Part shown: positions 31,285 through 41,563 of the stretch, in pieces
Numbering within the stretch: position 1 is the stretch's first letter
Layout of the letters: the number at the start of each line of letters is the position of its first letter
Origin: Colwellia polaris
GTDB lineage: Bacteria > Pseudomonadota > Gammaproteobacteria > Enterobacterales > Alteromonadaceae
Reading direction: 5' to 3'
Length of the DNA stretch: 64,000 bases
Assembly: GCF_002104515.1 (NCBI RefSeq)
Contig: NZ_NBOE01000012.1
Coordinates: forward strand, 1 to 64,000
The notes under the pieces: model-generated
Told to the model about the DNA's origin: nothing
Database searches by the model: none
What the model saw: the letters and a program-made list of their open reading frames with translations, nothing else
Position numbers and translations under genes: made by a program

Positions 31285-32103
31285 ATGACAAACCATTCAA
31301 ACTTTAATGTTGCGCTGCTCGGTATACCATTTGATGATAATTCTTCTTTTGAACGCGGCCCAGCACTCGCGCCCGAAAAAATTCGTGAAGTACTTAATAA
31401 TGGTTCACTTAATGGCGCGACAGAGTTAGGCGTTAACCTGCGAGAGTCAGCATTTTGGCTTGATGCGGGCGACGTTAACATTGCAACTGCAAGTGATTTT
31501 ATCGACAATATTGAACAACGCTGTGATGAATTATTGACTCAAAATACTCGATTGTTAACCTTAGGTGGCGATCATAGTATTAGTTATCCAATATTAAAAA
31601 GTTATCGAAAATTTTTCGATAAATTATCGATTTTACATATAGATGCTCATTCAGACTTATATGACTCTTTCAAAGGTAATCGCTACTCTAACGCTTGCCC
31701 TTTTGCTCGTGTGATGGAAGACGGTTTATGCGATCGTTTAGTACAAGTAGGTATTCGAACCTTAAATTTGCATCAAAATGAGCAAATAAAAAAGTTTAAT
31801 GTTGAGTCTTTAGAAATGAGAAACTGGCCACTAGCTGAACCTTTGGTGTTTGATCACCCCGTATATTTATCTTTAGATATTGACGGTATTGACCCCGCAT
31901 TCGCACCTGGCGTATCACACAGAGAGCCAGGCGGTTTAACAACTCGTGAAGTCATTAACTTGATCCATCAAATTAATATGCCACTAGTCGGCGCTGATAT
32001 TGTTGAATTTAATCCAAATAAAGATATCGACAATATGACCAGCCAATTAGCCGCAAAATTAGTAAAAGAAGTTGCAGGTAAAATGCTGCAGGCTAATGCT
32101 TAA
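31285..32103 (+). CDS. Arginase/agmatinase family ureohydrolase
   Basis: This is a binuclear-manganese ureohydrolase that splits a guanidino or formimino compound. The metal-ligand motifs are all present: GGDHSISYP, HIDAHSDLYD and SLDIDGIDPAFAPG. The exact substrate (agmatine, arginine, formimidoylglutamate or other) is not fixed by the sequence. I chose the ATG at 31285 because AAGGTG lies 6-8 nt upstream and the family begins near NVALLGIPFD. An in-frame ATG at 31228 would add 19 residues but lies in a hairpin and has no ribosome site. Confidence 0.9.
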   Translation: MTNHSNFNVALLGIPFDDNSSFERGPALAPEKIREVLNNGSLNGATELGVNLRESAFWLDAGDVNIATASDFIDNIEQRCDELLTQNTRLLTLGGDHSISYPILKSYRKFFDKLSILHIDAHSDLYDSFKGNRYSNACPFARVMEDGLCDRLVQVGIRTLNLHQNEQIKKFNVESLEMRNWPLAEPLVFDHPVYLSLDIDGIDPAFAPGVSHREPGGLTTREVINLIHQINMPLVGADIVEFNPNKDIDNMTSQLAAKLVKEVAGKMLQANA

Positions 32104-32181
32104 GTGCTGTTGTAAACCTGTACACCTGTAAATATTAAGTTGGCTGTCTTTTTAGTAAAAAAATAACCTTCAAATCTCTAG

Positions 32182-32218
32182 TATTAGCAGCAACACTAAA
32201 TACGTTTTGCTGCTAATA
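32182..32218. terminator. Stem-loop between convergent genes
   Basis: Perfect 12-bp inverted repeat TATTAGCAGCAA / TTGCTGCTAATA between the ureohydrolase and the S9 peptidase. There is no good T-run, so its role as terminator is tentative. Confidence 0.4.
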
Positions 32219-32225
32219 GCATTTA

Positions 32226-34130
32226 TTAGTTAAGTAAATGTTTCTCTAGAAAACTTTCTATCGACCTTAAGGTATTTAATCTGTTTTTTTCAATACTCAA
32301 ATAGTGATTACCATTCTCAAGTTCAATATACTCCACTTCTTTATTTTGCTGCGTTAACGCTTGATACATTTTCTGACTGTGCTCTACCGGCACTACTGTA
32401 TCAAGATCACCATGAATGAGCATGACAGGAATATTTATGCTCTTGGCAAAGTTAATGGGGGAATTTTTTTCGAGCACGTCAGCATCATCACCAATTTGTT
32501 TTTCTACTACTTTATTATTGGTAAAGTTTCGTGATTTTCTAACCAAATATTCTAAGTCAGATACGCCTGCAAAGCTGACAGCACATTTAAAAATACTTTG
32601 TTGTGTAGCCGCTGCCATTAGCGCAGCATAACCACCGTAGCTAGCGCCAACTATGCAAATATTATTTTTGTCAACTTGATAGTTCTTATTTAACCAGAGT
32701 GCAGCGTCAGCTAAGTCAGTTTGCATCGCACCACCCCAACTTTGTATAGCGGCAGTTTCAAATTTGAATCCATAACCAGAAGATCCCCTAAAATTAGGCT
32801 CTAATACTAGATAGCCACGACTAGCAAAAAATTCAGAAAACCAATCGAAATTTCCATAAGTTCGGCTCATGGGACCTCCGTGAGGAATAATAATAGCAGG
32901 GCGATTTTTTTCGGCTAAGTGCTCTGGTAATGTCAAATAAGCTTCTATTGTTAAGCCATCGCTGGCTTGGTAGGTTTTTTTAGTTTTTCCTCTTAGGTTG
33001 GTGTGGTTTAACTGAGGGTATTGATAGATAAGTGGTTTTAGCTTTCCAGAGTTTCGATCACCAAAATAGTATCTACCCGCAGACTCCAGACTAGATGTGT
33101 GCAATATATATTGGCGCTCATTTTCACTGAAGCTAGTAATGTGTGTGCTTGAATTTGGAAATGCCTGATTTAATGCTTGTTGAAATTTTTCATAATCAGG
33201 GGTGAAGTAAATTTTATTATCTTCAGACTCGCCATGATAAACACCGACCACATCGTTACTCAAACGTGAGTATATTAAAGCACCTTCAATGTCGTAGTCT
33301 TTATCCGCATAAACTAGAGTGCGGGGTAAATCAACTTGGCTAAGATCAACGGTAAATATGGCATAGCGGCCTTGATGATCTGCTCTTATATAGAGTTCAT
33401 CAGGGTTTAAACCAAAGCCCAGGGGGGTAATGTCTGGCGCATCAAAAATCTCATAATCCCATATTCTTCGCCATTTTTTACTTTTTAGATCAAAGAGAGA
33501 GTAAAAAATACGTGTTTCATCAATACCAAAACCTAATCTGACCCTATGTTGTTGATCCGTCATCCAATGAGTTATGTCATTCCTGCCACGCACGAGTCGT
33601 GATCTTGAGTTTTTTCTCTCTAAATTAATTTTATATACATCGGGAAAATTACCATTTTTATAATCAATTTCCATTAAAATATGATTAGGATCATTAGGTA
33701 AAATATCTATTATGGCGTTTTGGTATTGCGCGAATCGTTCTCCGTTTTTAGGAATGCTGACTTGGCGCATTTTTTCTGAGCCATCAATCTTTATTTTATA
33801 TAAACGTGCTTCTGTATACTTTCGATGCATACGATGAACTGGATAATGTGCACTAATAAGTAACATTTCGTTATTCGCCCAACGAAACCAATCAATTTTA
33901 AATTTTTCATTGTCTGTGTAAGTAATAAAATTTGTAGTTTTCCTCAGTCGGTCAGTTACACCTATATAAGTTGCACCTTCATGATGGCGTATAAATGCAA
34001 TAAAGTTACCGTCTGGAGATAGTCTCATTTGAGTTGCAGCAGGTAATTTACCATAGACTTCGAGTGGTGTTTTTTCTGCAAAAGCAGCAAAGCTGATATA
34101 CAGCGATATCAATATTATTATGCGGTTCAT
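32226..34130 (-). CDS. S9 family peptidase (prolyl oligopeptidase/acylaminoacyl type), exported
   Basis: This 634-aa serine peptidase has a signal peptide (ends near FAAFA, residue 18). It has a TolB-like beta-propeller N-terminal half (from LPAATQMRLSPDGNFIAFI) and a C-terminal alpha/beta-hydrolase. The catalytic Ser is in VGASYGGYAAL, the Asp in HGDLDTVVP and the His in ENGNHYLS. The oxyanion region HGGPMSR is also seen. This is the second S9 enzyme in the window; it has no lipobox, so it is probably soluble in the periplasm. Confidence 0.93.
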   Translation of the reverse strand: MNRIIILISLYISFAAFAEKTPLEVYGKLPAATQMRLSPDGNFIAFIRHHEGATYIGVTDRLRKTTNFITYTDNEKFKIDWFRWANNEMLLISAHYPVHRMHRKYTEARLYKIKIDGSEKMRQVSIPKNGERFAQYQNAIIDILPNDPNHILMEIDYKNGNFPDVYKINLERKNSRSRLVRGRNDITHWMTDQQHRVRLGFGIDETRIFYSLFDLKSKKWRRIWDYEIFDAPDITPLGFGLNPDELYIRADHQGRYAIFTVDLSQVDLPRTLVYADKDYDIEGALIYSRLSNDVVGVYHGESEDNKIYFTPDYEKFQQALNQAFPNSSTHITSFSENERQYILHTSSLESAGRYYFGDRNSGKLKPLIYQYPQLNHTNLRGKTKKTYQASDGLTIEAYLTLPEHLAEKNRPAIIIPHGGPMSRTYGNFDWFSEFFASRGYLVLEPNFRGSSGYGFKFETAAIQSWGGAMQTDLADAALWLNKNYQVDKNNICIVGASYGGYAALMAAATQQSIFKCAVSFAGVSDLEYLVRKSRNFTNNKVVEKQIGDDADVLEKNSPINFAKSINIPVMLIHGDLDTVVPVEHSQKMYQALTQQNKEVEYIELENGNHYLSIEKNRLNTLRSIESFLEKHLLN

Positions 34131-34213
34131 AGAGACTGAAATTGTAATTATTTTGTTAATAGCGTACCAGAAAATATTTATAAATTACTACCTTTGATTG
34201 ACTTTAAGGCAAT

Positions 34214-34250
34214 AAAAAAACGGCACAGAATAGGAAGGTATTCTGTGCCG
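34214..34250 (-). terminator. Terminator of the DMT permease gene
   Basis: Perfect 12-bp stem CGGCACAGAATA / TATTCTGTGCCG with a 6-nt loop, followed on the minus strand by seven T, about 120 nt past the permease stop. Confidence 0.85.
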
Positions 34251-34373
34251 CTGTGCAAATAGTAAATACTGTGAAGTTAACCGCGCACAAAAATTTAATC
34301 GTTAAAGCTAAGTTAAGACTTAGTTAAAGCCGAGTAACCAAAACTAAGTAGCCTACACTTAGTAGCCCAAACG

Positions 34374-35369
34374 TTATAAACGTTGTGTCTTTAATGGCGT
34401 ATCGTGAATAGCTAATTGTTCAGTTTCTTTATGATCTGCTGCGCTATCTTCAGTTTTGTATTGCTTATCATTGATCTGCTCAATATTTACTAATGGTTTT
34501 TTTAATCGCATTAGCACTACTAGGTTACCCACTAAGATGAATAGCAAACCAACCATGGTATAGGTTGTCCAAGCGAAATTTTCTACAATTGTTGAAATAA
34601 TCACGGCAACCGCGGGGAACATAACTGATGCATATGACGCTTTATGCGCGCCAATACGATTGAGTAAGGTTAAATAACTAGCAAAGGCGATTACTGAGCC
34701 AAAAATAGCTAAGTAGAGTAATGAAATGATATACGAGAAGGTATAGTCAAAGCTGAAACTTTTACCTTGTAAGATAAAAATTACTGCCATAGAAATTGCT
34801 CCGTAAGCCATGCCCCAAGCCATAGCCGGTAGAAGTGGTAAGTTTTGCTTTTGATTTCGCATCGAAATCATGTTGCCAGTAGAGGCAACTACAGTCCCTG
34901 TTATACAAAGCCCCAAACCTAGTAAGGTTTCTGCACCTAATTGTGTATCACTTATTTGTGGCCAAAAGAGCGTAATTATACCAAATAAGCCGAGCGCGCC
35001 ACCAAGGTATACTCGATGAGTTATTTTAGTGCCATACCAAATACGTGCATTGAAAACATTAAAAAACATGATCATAGAAAAAGCGATACACGTTAGTGCT
35101 GAGTTAATATGCTGTTGTGCTGAGTAGAGCAAATAATAATTAAAGCTGAATAGCGTTAATCCAAAAAAGAAAAATTGCAGATGATTACGAAATGAAAAAT
35201 TTACAGTTAGGCCTTTAACTTTACAGTAAGAAAACAAAATAATCGCAGCCAGTGCAAAACGATAAACGATAGAAGCTTCGGGTGCTACATTGCCAAGTTG
35301 GTAATTAATAGCGATCCAAGTTGAGCCCCATATCAACACGGTGATTAGGTATAAAAATGTGTTGTTCAT
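34374..35369 (-). CDS. EamA/DMT superfamily permease
   Basis: This 331-aa protein has ten predicted membrane helices in two EamA repeats (TVLIWGSTWIAINYQLG at the start, then FASYLTLLNRIGAHKASY in the second half). It ends in a polar tail of about 35 residues. The family exports amino acids or other metabolites. It is divergent from a MocR-type regulator with 168 bp between them, a common pairing, so it is likely under that regulator's control. Confidence 0.88.
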   Translation of the reverse strand: MNNTFLYLITVLIWGSTWIAINYQLGNVAPEASIVYRFALAAIILFSYCKVKGLTVNFSFRNHLQFFFFGLTLFSFNYYLLYSAQQHINSALTCIAFSMIMFFNVFNARIWYGTKITHRVYLGGALGLFGIITLFWPQISDTQLGAETLLGLGLCITGTVVASTGNMISMRNQKQNLPLLPAMAWGMAYGAISMAVIFILQGKSFSFDYTFSYIISLLYLAIFGSVIAFASYLTLLNRIGAHKASYASVMFPAVAVIISTIVENFAWTTYTMVGLLFILVGNLVVLMRLKKPLVNIEQINDKQYKTEDSAADHKETEQLAIHDTPLKTQRL

Positions 35370-35537
35370 TTGTAATTCCTCAGCATTATTAGCTGCAAAG
35401 TTTTAGTGAAAAAACTAAGTAAGACGAAAATAGCTATTTGTTTTATAAATAACTAATAATTAGCAAAGCGTAGACATTTTACCTTTTTGTTGTTGTAATA
35501 ACATGTACAGAAAAATGAAAATGAAACCTATACAGTT

Positions 35538-36989
35538 ATGCGACTAATTGACAAATCTTCTTCCGACTTTTTATATCAGCAGGTTATCGAATTCGTTGAG
35601 CAACAGGAAAAAACGGGTGCTATTCGCCCAGGAGATAAGTTACCTAGCTTACGTAAACTGAGCCAACAATTTGATATAAGCGTACCTACCGTTAAACAGG
35701 CATACCTTGAGCTTGAACGCCAAGGAAGTATTTATGCACGCCCGCAATCTGGATACTATTTACAGGCTAAGCAAGCACGAACTTTAATGCCTATGCGCGC
35801 TAAGTGGGCAGGTGGTGAACCTACAGAAATATCATGTCGAAGCTTAATCGAGCAAGTTTATGATGCTGTACATATGCCAGACTCGGTCGCTTTAGGTATT
35901 TCAAATCCGGTTAATGCACACCCACCAGATAAAACGCTGGCGAGATTAATGCGCTCTGTACTGAGTAAGGTTTCTGAAAAAGCAGTTAGTTATGGGCCAA
36001 TTAACGGTGATCCTAAATTACGTTTAAATTTAGCTTTTCGTTATCAAGAACAGGGTGTATCGGTTAATCATGAAGATTTAATTATTACTAATGGTGCACA
36101 AGAAGCGCTATGTATCGCTTTGCAATGCGTGGCTGAGCGTGGAGATGTTATTGCCGTTGAATCACCTTGTTTTTTTGGACTAATTGAGCTGATAGAAAGT
36201 CTTGGTATGAAAGCATTAGAAGTTTATACCTGTACAGAAGAAGGTGTTTGTGTAACTGAACTCGCTAAGGTAATTAAGCAACACTCAATTAAAGCCTGTT
36301 TATTTTCAACGGCCATTAGTAATCCACTAGGGTCAATGATGACCAATAACCAGCGACAAACCATGGTAAGGCTACTGGAAAGCAATAATATCGCGTTAAT
36401 AGAAGATGAAGTTTATAGCGACTTATACTTTACTGAGCATCGACCTGTACCTGCACAGTTATATTCAGAAAAAGGCTTAGTGTTAACCTGTTCATCTTTC
36501 TCAAAAACGGCTGCGCCGGGCTATCGAGTTGGTTGGTTATTACCGGGTAAGTTTGAAGAAAAAGCTAAGCGTATAAAGCGAGCGCAATCGTGTTCAACGT
36601 CAATGCTACAACAGTGGACAATCAGTGATTATTTAATGACAGGGGAATACGACCGACACTTGCATGTACTCAGGAAAACCTTGCGATATAACTGCGAACG
36701 TATGCGCGCATTAATTGCTCAGCACTTTCCAGAGCAGGTGTGTATTTCAAAACCTAAAGGCGGCAGTGTGTTATGGGTTAGGTGTCGTTCTCATGTTGAT
36801 ACCCGCCAGTTATTTAACCAAGCCATTTCACAAGGTGTTAATTTTGCACCCGGCGAAATTTTTTCGCCCTCAGGCAAATATAATAACTATATGCGTATTA
36901 GTTATGGTGTGCAGTGGAGTGATAAAATTGAACATGCAGTGCAAGCACTTGGCAAACTCGTTCATGAATATCCTGAAACTGAAATATAA
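35538..36989 (+). CDS. MocR-type GntR/aminotransferase transcriptional regulator
   Basis: This 483-aa regulator joins an N-terminal GntR winged HTH (GDKLPSLRKLSQQFDISVPT, about 30-50) to a class I aminotransferase domain. The PLP lysine is in SFSKTAAPGYRVGW at about 323. It probably senses an amino compound or a B6 vitamer and acts on the divergent DMT gene and perhaps the downstream MFS gene, 15 nt after its stop. Confidence 0.93.
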   Translation: MRLIDKSSSDFLYQQVIEFVEQQEKTGAIRPGDKLPSLRKLSQQFDISVPTVKQAYLELERQGSIYARPQSGYYLQAKQARTLMPMRAKWAGGEPTEISCRSLIEQVYDAVHMPDSVALGISNPVNAHPPDKTLARLMRSVLSKVSEKAVSYGPINGDPKLRLNLAFRYQEQGVSVNHEDLIITNGAQEALCIALQCVAERGDVIAVESPCFFGLIELIESLGMKALEVYTCTEEGVCVTELAKVIKQHSIKACLFSTAISNPLGSMMTNNQRQTMVRLLESNNIALIEDEVYSDLYFTEHRPVPAQLYSEKGLVLTCSSFSKTAAPGYRVGWLLPGKFEEKAKRIKRAQSCSTSMLQQWTISDYLMTGEYDRHLHVLRKTLRYNCERMRALIAQHFPEQVCISKPKGGSVLWVRCRSHVDTRQLFNQAISQGVNFAPGEIFSPSGKYNNYMRISYGVQWSDKIEHAVQALGKLVHEYPETEI

Positions 36990-37004
36990 GAGGAAAAACC
37001 AGCC

Positions 37005-38192
37005 GTGACCGAACACAGCACAAAAATTTCATTAGGTTTAATTTTACCCTTACTTGCCGCTATTATTGCTGTTTCTCCTTTGGCTATCGATATGTATCTT
37101 CCTGGTATGCCAGAAATTGCTGAATATTTTTCAACAAAAATGCCATTAGTTCAAAACAGTCTTAGCGTTTATTTACTCGGTTACGCTGTTGGCTTACTTG
37201 TATTTGGCCCTATGGCAGATAAATACTCACGCAGGCGATTAGTAATGATAGGCTTGCTTGGTTTTATTTTGACGACCTTAGCGTTAACCTTCGCACAAAA
37301 TATTGAACAATTTATTGCATTACGCTTTATGCAAGCCTTTATCAGTAGCGCTGCGACTGTAGTTGTACCAGGTATTATTCGACAACTTTACGGTAAAGAT
37401 ACAGCCAAAGGTTTGTCTTATGTTAGTATGATCATGATGTTGGCACCTATGATTGCACCAAGTATTGGCAGTTTATTGCTGATCGATAGTTGGCAAATGA
37501 TTTTTTATGCCTTAGCAACTTATGCAACGTTAATTTTTATTTGCAGTTATTTCTATTTACCTGATGTTAAAAGCCTTAAATCAAGCGTGAATTATAGCAT
37601 TGCTAAACGTTATAAAATTGTTTTTAGTCATCGTGCTGCACGATTTGATCTGCTAAGTATCGTATTAATATCATTAGCATTTTTTAGTTATATAACCGCT
37701 ATTCCCTTTGTATATTTAACGGTGTTTGAGGTGTCTGAGTTCGAGTTTAGTTGGTTATTTGGGCTTAATGTTTTTGGTTTAATGATCGCACACTTTATCA
37801 ATACGCGACTAGTGAGCAGAATGGGCTCGAGGAAAATGCTTTACAGTGGTGTTGCTCTATCAGTGTTAGCTGCTACTAGCTTATTAATCGCCTATGTTTT
37901 TTCGTTATCGTTAATGTATTACGTTTTGTCTGTTTTACCGTTAATGGCAAGTTTATCGATGATTTCGGTTAATGCTGATGCACTGGTTTTACAAGAATTT
38001 GCCGAACATGCTGGTACTGCTACTGCGGTAAATGGTACTTTGCGCTTTGGTATTGGCGCATTAGCGGGGCCAATTTTAGCGCTGTTTTACGATGGTAGCA
38101 CTTTACCTTTTGTATTATTAATGGTGGTGCCAGTTTATTTGGTCTTGATATGTCAGTTACTTCAAAATAAGAGAAATAAAGCCATAGTCTAA
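37005..38192 (+). CDS. MFS transporter, Bcr/CflA-like drug exporter
   Basis: This 395-aa permease has 12 predicted TM helices. The segment SPLAIDMYLPGMPEIAEYF at the first periplasmic loop and GPMADKYSRRRLVMIGLLGF at loop 2-3 are typical of the Bcr/CflA subfamily (DHA1), which exports bicyclomycin, sulfonamides and other compounds. The start is GTG with GAGG 11 nt upstream, 15 nt after the MocR gene, so the two are probably cotranscribed. Confidence 0.9.
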   Translation: MTEHSTKISLGLILPLLAAIIAVSPLAIDMYLPGMPEIAEYFSTKMPLVQNSLSVYLLGYAVGLLVFGPMADKYSRRRLVMIGLLGFILTTLALTFAQNIEQFIALRFMQAFISSAATVVVPGIIRQLYGKDTAKGLSYVSMIMMLAPMIAPSIGSLLLIDSWQMIFYALATYATLIFICSYFYLPDVKSLKSSVNYSIAKRYKIVFSHRAARFDLLSIVLISLAFFSYITAIPFVYLTVFEVSEFEFSWLFGLNVFGLMIAHFINTRLVSRMGSRKMLYSGVALSVLAATSLLIAYVFSLSLMYYVLSVLPLMASLSMISVNADALVLQEFAEHAGTATAVNGTLRFGIGALAGPILALFYDGSTLPFVLLMVVPVYLVLICQLLQNKRNKAIV

Positions 38193-38296
38193 AGTTACAC
38201 TCAAACAACTTAACAGGCCTTGCTGAATAACAATAAAAATAACAAGGTTTAAGCTAATATTTTAAGAGAAATACAGACATTAAGTCGAAGATTATC

Positions 38297-38539
38297 TTAA
38301 ATAACCTGAACTCTGGATAATGAGTGCTTGAAACTCAAGTGAACCAAAAGCTTAGGTAATAAAGTGAATGCTATAGCCAGGTGAACATCACGAATAGATA
38401 TCATCAATGCTTCATTTTATGCCATTTCCAAGGCAAAACGTTTATGAATAGCGCGCTATTTATCGACGTTTTAACGCAGAAAATGGCTTAAAAGGGAGCA
38501 TTGAGCAAGTGCTGCTTATCCAGAGTTCAGGTTAAATAA
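38297..38539. mobile_element. Fold-back MITE, 227 bp, with 8-bp target duplication
   Basis: Terminal inverted repeats CCTGAACTCTGGATAA (38305-38320) and TTATCCAGAGTTCAGG (38516-38531) are perfect over 16 bp. Each end is bordered by the same 8 bp, TTAAATAA (38297-38304 and 38532-38539), a target-site duplication. Inside, a second imperfect inverted pair (TCAATGCTTCATTTTATGCC and its near-complement ending GGGAGCATTGA) surrounds a centre with AAAACG/CGTTTT and the palindrome AATAGCGCGCTATT. The whole element can fold back on itself. It encodes no protein, so a transposase must act in trans. Confidence 0.85.
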
Positions 38540-38626
38540 CAATTGAAATGAACATTCAAAATAGTGGTATTTAAGCTGTCTTCTTTACGCTTTAGTACTT
38601 AAGTTTTCACATTTAAGTTTTCACAT

Positions 38627-38800
38627 TTAGGTTTTCGAGTGTAAATTATTGCTTTTTTCTGCCGCCTTTAATTCAACTTGTTGTAAGCGCCACTTCTTTC
38701 GCTCGGCGTAATAATGGTCCCAAACACAAGGGTTACATGCTCCGCCGCCACAACAATCGTCGTCAGCAGGTGGGGTAGGTTTTTCGAATAATTCAGTCAT
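38627..38800 (-). CDS. Small oxidoreductase-like (PF09791-type) protein
   Basis: This 57-aa protein contains DDDCCGGGACNPCVWDHYY (about 13-31), the Cys-rich motif of the oxidoreductase-like N-terminal family PF09791. A basic, helical C-terminus follows (AERKKWRLQQVELKAAE). Four cysteines in CC-x5-C-x2-C spacing suggest metal or cluster binding, but no activity is known to me. It has its own ATG and sits downstream of accC in the same direction. It is easily missed because it is short. Confidence 0.78.
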   Translation of the reverse strand: MTELFEKPTPPADDDCCGGGACNPCVWDHYYAERKKWRLQQVELKAAEKSNNLHSKT

Positions 38801-38840
38801 TACTTTTTCGTTTGAGTACAGATTTGGAATGATTATAAAT

Positions 38841-38870
38841 AAAAAAAGCCCTGCACGCAGAGCTTTTTGT
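38841..38870 (-). terminator. Terminator of the aroQ-accB-accC operon
   Basis: Imperfect stem AAAAAGC-C-CTG / CAG-A-GCTTTTT with a tetraloop and A/T-runs on both sides, about 20 nt past the accC stop. Confidence 0.65.
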
Positions 38871-38889
38871 AAAATAAAAAACTAAATTT

Positions 38890-40236
38890 TTATTCGTATT
38901 CAGAAAGCTTCTTCTCAAGATAGTGGATATTGGCACCACCATTGATGAAGCCTTGATCGCTTAAAATATCTTGATGTAAAGCGATGTTAGTTCTAATGCC
39001 GTCAATAACCAACTCGCTCAATGCGTTACGCATACGAGCAATAGCGACATCACGATTATCACCCCAAGTGATCAATTTACCGATCATAGAGTCGTAATGT
39101 GGCGGTACTGAATAATCAGCATAAATATGCGAGTCCCAACGAACACCTAAACCACCTGGCGAATGAAAACGCGTGATTTTACCCGGCGATGGAATAAAAG
39201 AACGCGGATCTTCTGCGTTAATTCGACATTCAATTGAGTGGCCCGATACTTTTATATCGTCTTGCGTATATGACAAAGGTTGGCCAGCTGCAACACGCAG
39301 TTGCTCTTTAATTAAGTCAACACCGGTAACCATTTCTGTAACTGGGTGCTCTACTTGAATACGCGTATTCATTTCAATGAAGTAGAACTCGCCATTCTCG
39401 TATAGAAATTCGAACGTTCCCGCACCACGGTAGTTAATTTTGATACAAGCATTACAACAACGCTCGCCAATTTTTGCACGCATTTCAGGTGTAATACCTG
39501 GTGCTGGTGCTTCTTCAACTACTTTTTGGTGACGACGTTGCATTGAACAATCACGTTCGCCTAAGTGAATTGCTCCACCTTGGCCATCAGCCATTATTTG
39601 AATTTCAACGTGACGTGGGTTTTCAAGGAATTTCTCCATGTAAACCATATCATTATTGAAAGTAGAACGAGCTTCAGATTTTGTTAACTGAATTGCTTCA
39701 ATTAACTCTTCTTCGCTGCGAACTACACGCATACCACGACCACCACCACCACCAGAGGCTTTGATAATAACCGGATAACCAATGCGTCGACCATGGGCTA
39801 AATTAGCTTCATCATCTGAAGTCAAAGGACCATCAGAACCTGGTACACAAGGAACACCTGCAGCTTTCATTGCTTTAATGGCAGAAACTTTATCACCCAT
39901 TAAGCGAATACTTTCTGCCTTAGGGCCAATGAATGCAAAACCAGATTTTTCAACTTGCTCAGCAAAATCTGCATTTTCTGCAAGGAAGCCATAGCCTGGG
40001 TGAATAGCTACAGCGTCAGTAACTTCGGCAGCAGTAATAATAGCAGGAATGTTTAAGTAACTATCCATTGCTGAAGGCTTACCAATACAAATGGTTTCGT
40101 CAGCTAATAGCACGTGTTTAAGGCCTTTATCAGCTGTTGAATGCACAGCAACCGTTTTAATACCAAGCTCTTTACAAGCGCGTAATATTCTTAAGGCAAT
40201 TTCGCCGCGATTGGCGATAACAACTTTATCTAACAT
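38890..40236 (-). CDS. accC: Acetyl-CoA carboxylase, biotin carboxylase subunit
   Basis: AccC carboxylates the biotin on AccB with ATP and bicarbonate, the first half of malonyl-CoA formation. The 448-aa ATP-grasp protein begins [20 protein letters not shown]. It has the glycine-rich loop [14 protein letters not shown], the [14 protein letters not shown] signature and the active-site [16 protein letters not shown]. Length and motifs match E. coli AccC. It is the last gene of the operon, 23 nt after accB. Confidence 0.97.
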   Translation of the reverse strand: MLDKVVIANRGEIALRILRACKELGIKTVAVHSTADKGLKHVLLADETICIGKPSAMDSYLNIPAIITAAEVTDAVAIHPGYGFLAENADFAEQVEKSGFAFIGPKAESIRLMGDKVSAIKAMKAAGVPCVPGSDGPLTSDDEANLAHGRRIGYPVIIKASGGGGGRGMRVVRSEEELIEAIQLTKSEARSTFNNDMVYMEKFLENPRHVEIQIMADGQGGAIHLGERDCSMQRRHQKVVEEAPAPGITPEMRAKIGERCCNACIKINYRGAGTFEFLYENGEFYFIEMNTRIQVEHPVTEMVTGVDLIKEQLRVAAGQPLSYTQDDIKVSGHSIECRINAEDPRSFIPSPGKITRFHSPGGLGVRWDSHIYADYSVPPHYDSMIGKLITWGDNRDVAIARMRNALSELVIDGIRTNIALHQDILSDQGFINGGANIHYLEKKLSEYE

Positions 40237-40259
40237 GAAAATACCCTTAATGGTTGGGC

Positions 40260-40718
40260 TTATTCAATGATGAATAGCGGTTGATCAAATTCAATAGCGT
40301 CTTCGTTTACTGCTAAAATTTGCTTGATAACACCTGATTTATCGGCTTCGATTTGGTTCATCATTTTCATCGCTTCTAGAATACATAAAGTATCACCAGC
40401 GTTAACATGTTGACCTACTTCTACAAACGCTGGAGCGTCAGGCGATCCTGCAGAATAAAAAGTACCAACCATTGGAGAGCGCACAACGTGGCCTGTTACT
40501 ACCGGAGCCGCAGCTTCTGCAGAGGCAGTTGGTGCTGCAGCTGCAGCTGCAGCTACAGGAGCTTGAGCTACCGGAGCGGCTTGCATCATAGGCGCAGCTT
40601 GCATAACTGTGCCACCACGACTAATACGTACTGACTCTTCGCCTTCAGAGATTTCTAGCTCGTTGATGCCCGACTCTTCAACTAGTTCTATTAATTTTTT
40701 TATTTTACGAATATCCAT
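40260..40718 (-). CDS. accB: Acetyl-CoA carboxylase, biotin carboxyl carrier protein
   Basis: AccB carries the biotin shuttled between AccC and the transferase. The N-terminus is [16 protein letters not shown], as in E. coli. An Ala/Pro-rich linker (about 45-75) follows, then the biotinyl domain with the modified Lys in EAMKMMN. I start it at 40718 because AAAGG lies 7 nt upstream and the sequence then matches homologues; a further in-frame ATG 24 nt upstream has no support. Confidence 0.95.
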   Translation of the reverse strand: MDIRKIKKLIELVEESGINELEISEGEESVRISRGGTVMQAAPMMQAAPVAQAPVAAAAAAAPTASAEAAAPVVTGHVVRSPMVGTFYSAGSPDAPAFVEVGQHVNAGDTLCILEAMKMMNQIEADKSGVIKQILAVNEDAIEFDQPLFIIE

Positions 40719-40788
40719 TTGAATACCTTTTTTGATCGTCATTAAAATTATGTGTGAAAACTCAAGTGCATTAAGGCACTTATAGCTG

Positions 40789-41241
40789 CTATTTATTTTT
40801 TTCCAAAAAATCTGTTGCTGCTGCTAAAGCATATTCATAACCCTTAGCACCTAAACCGCTAATTACGCCTACAGCAATATCTGACAAATATGAATGTTGT
40901 CTAAAAGCCTCACGAGCATGTACATTTGATAAATGCACTTCAATAAACGGTATGTTTACTGATAATAATGCATCTCTTAGCGCCACACTTGTGTGAGTGA
41001 ATGCTGCGGGGTTTATAATAATAAAATCTACTTTTTCAAAACTGGCATGTATCTCATCAAGCAACGTATGTTCAGCATTTGACTGTTTATGACTTAAGCT
41101 CACATTTTTCTCATTTGCAATGTCAGTTAAGCTTGCCATAATTTCAGCAAGAGATAACGAACCATAAATAGCAGGTTCACGCTTACCTAACATATTTAAG
41201 TTAGGACCATTCAGGACTAAAATGTTAAACTTTGTAGTCAT
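40789..41241 (-). CDS. aroQ: 3-dehydroquinate dehydratase, type II
   Basis: AroQ makes 3-dehydroshikimate in the shikimate pathway. The type II signature [20 protein letters not shown] is near the N-terminus, with the loop arginine and tyrosine. [17 protein letters not shown] and the His region [14 protein letters not shown] are also present. I place the start at ATG 41241 (150 aa) by homology, with AAAGGTG 12 nt upstream. A GTG at 41256 would add five residues. The order aroQ-accB-accC is common in gammaproteobacteria. Confidence 0.94.
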   Translation of the reverse strand: MTTKFNILVLNGPNLNMLGKREPAIYGSLSLAEIMASLTDIANEKNVSLSHKQSNAEHTLLDEIHASFEKVDFIIINPAAFTHTSVALRDALLSVNIPFIEVHLSNVHAREAFRQHSYLSDIAVGVISGLGAKGYEYALAAATDFLEKNK

Positions 41242-41563
41242 CTTCGGCAAAAACACCTTTATTGTTGAGTAATGATAGCATCATGTCATATTTTATCTTG
41301 AGATTGTATTAAAATTGGTCTAAAACCAAAATTAAACTCATTTGACGATTATTATAGTGTTTTCGCAGAATATAGCAGCAAAATACTGGTCTAATGACTT
41401 ATGAGCTAAAAAAAAGTTATAAATATTAGGTAAGTTGTAATAAATTTACTAAAATAAACGCAATAGGAAATTTAATTAATTCATTGATTTAACTCGGTAC
41501 TGCTCTGGAAACTGTGAGTTAAATGTTGTCGTGTTCTCTCCTGTTGATCACAAGGAAGAAAAT

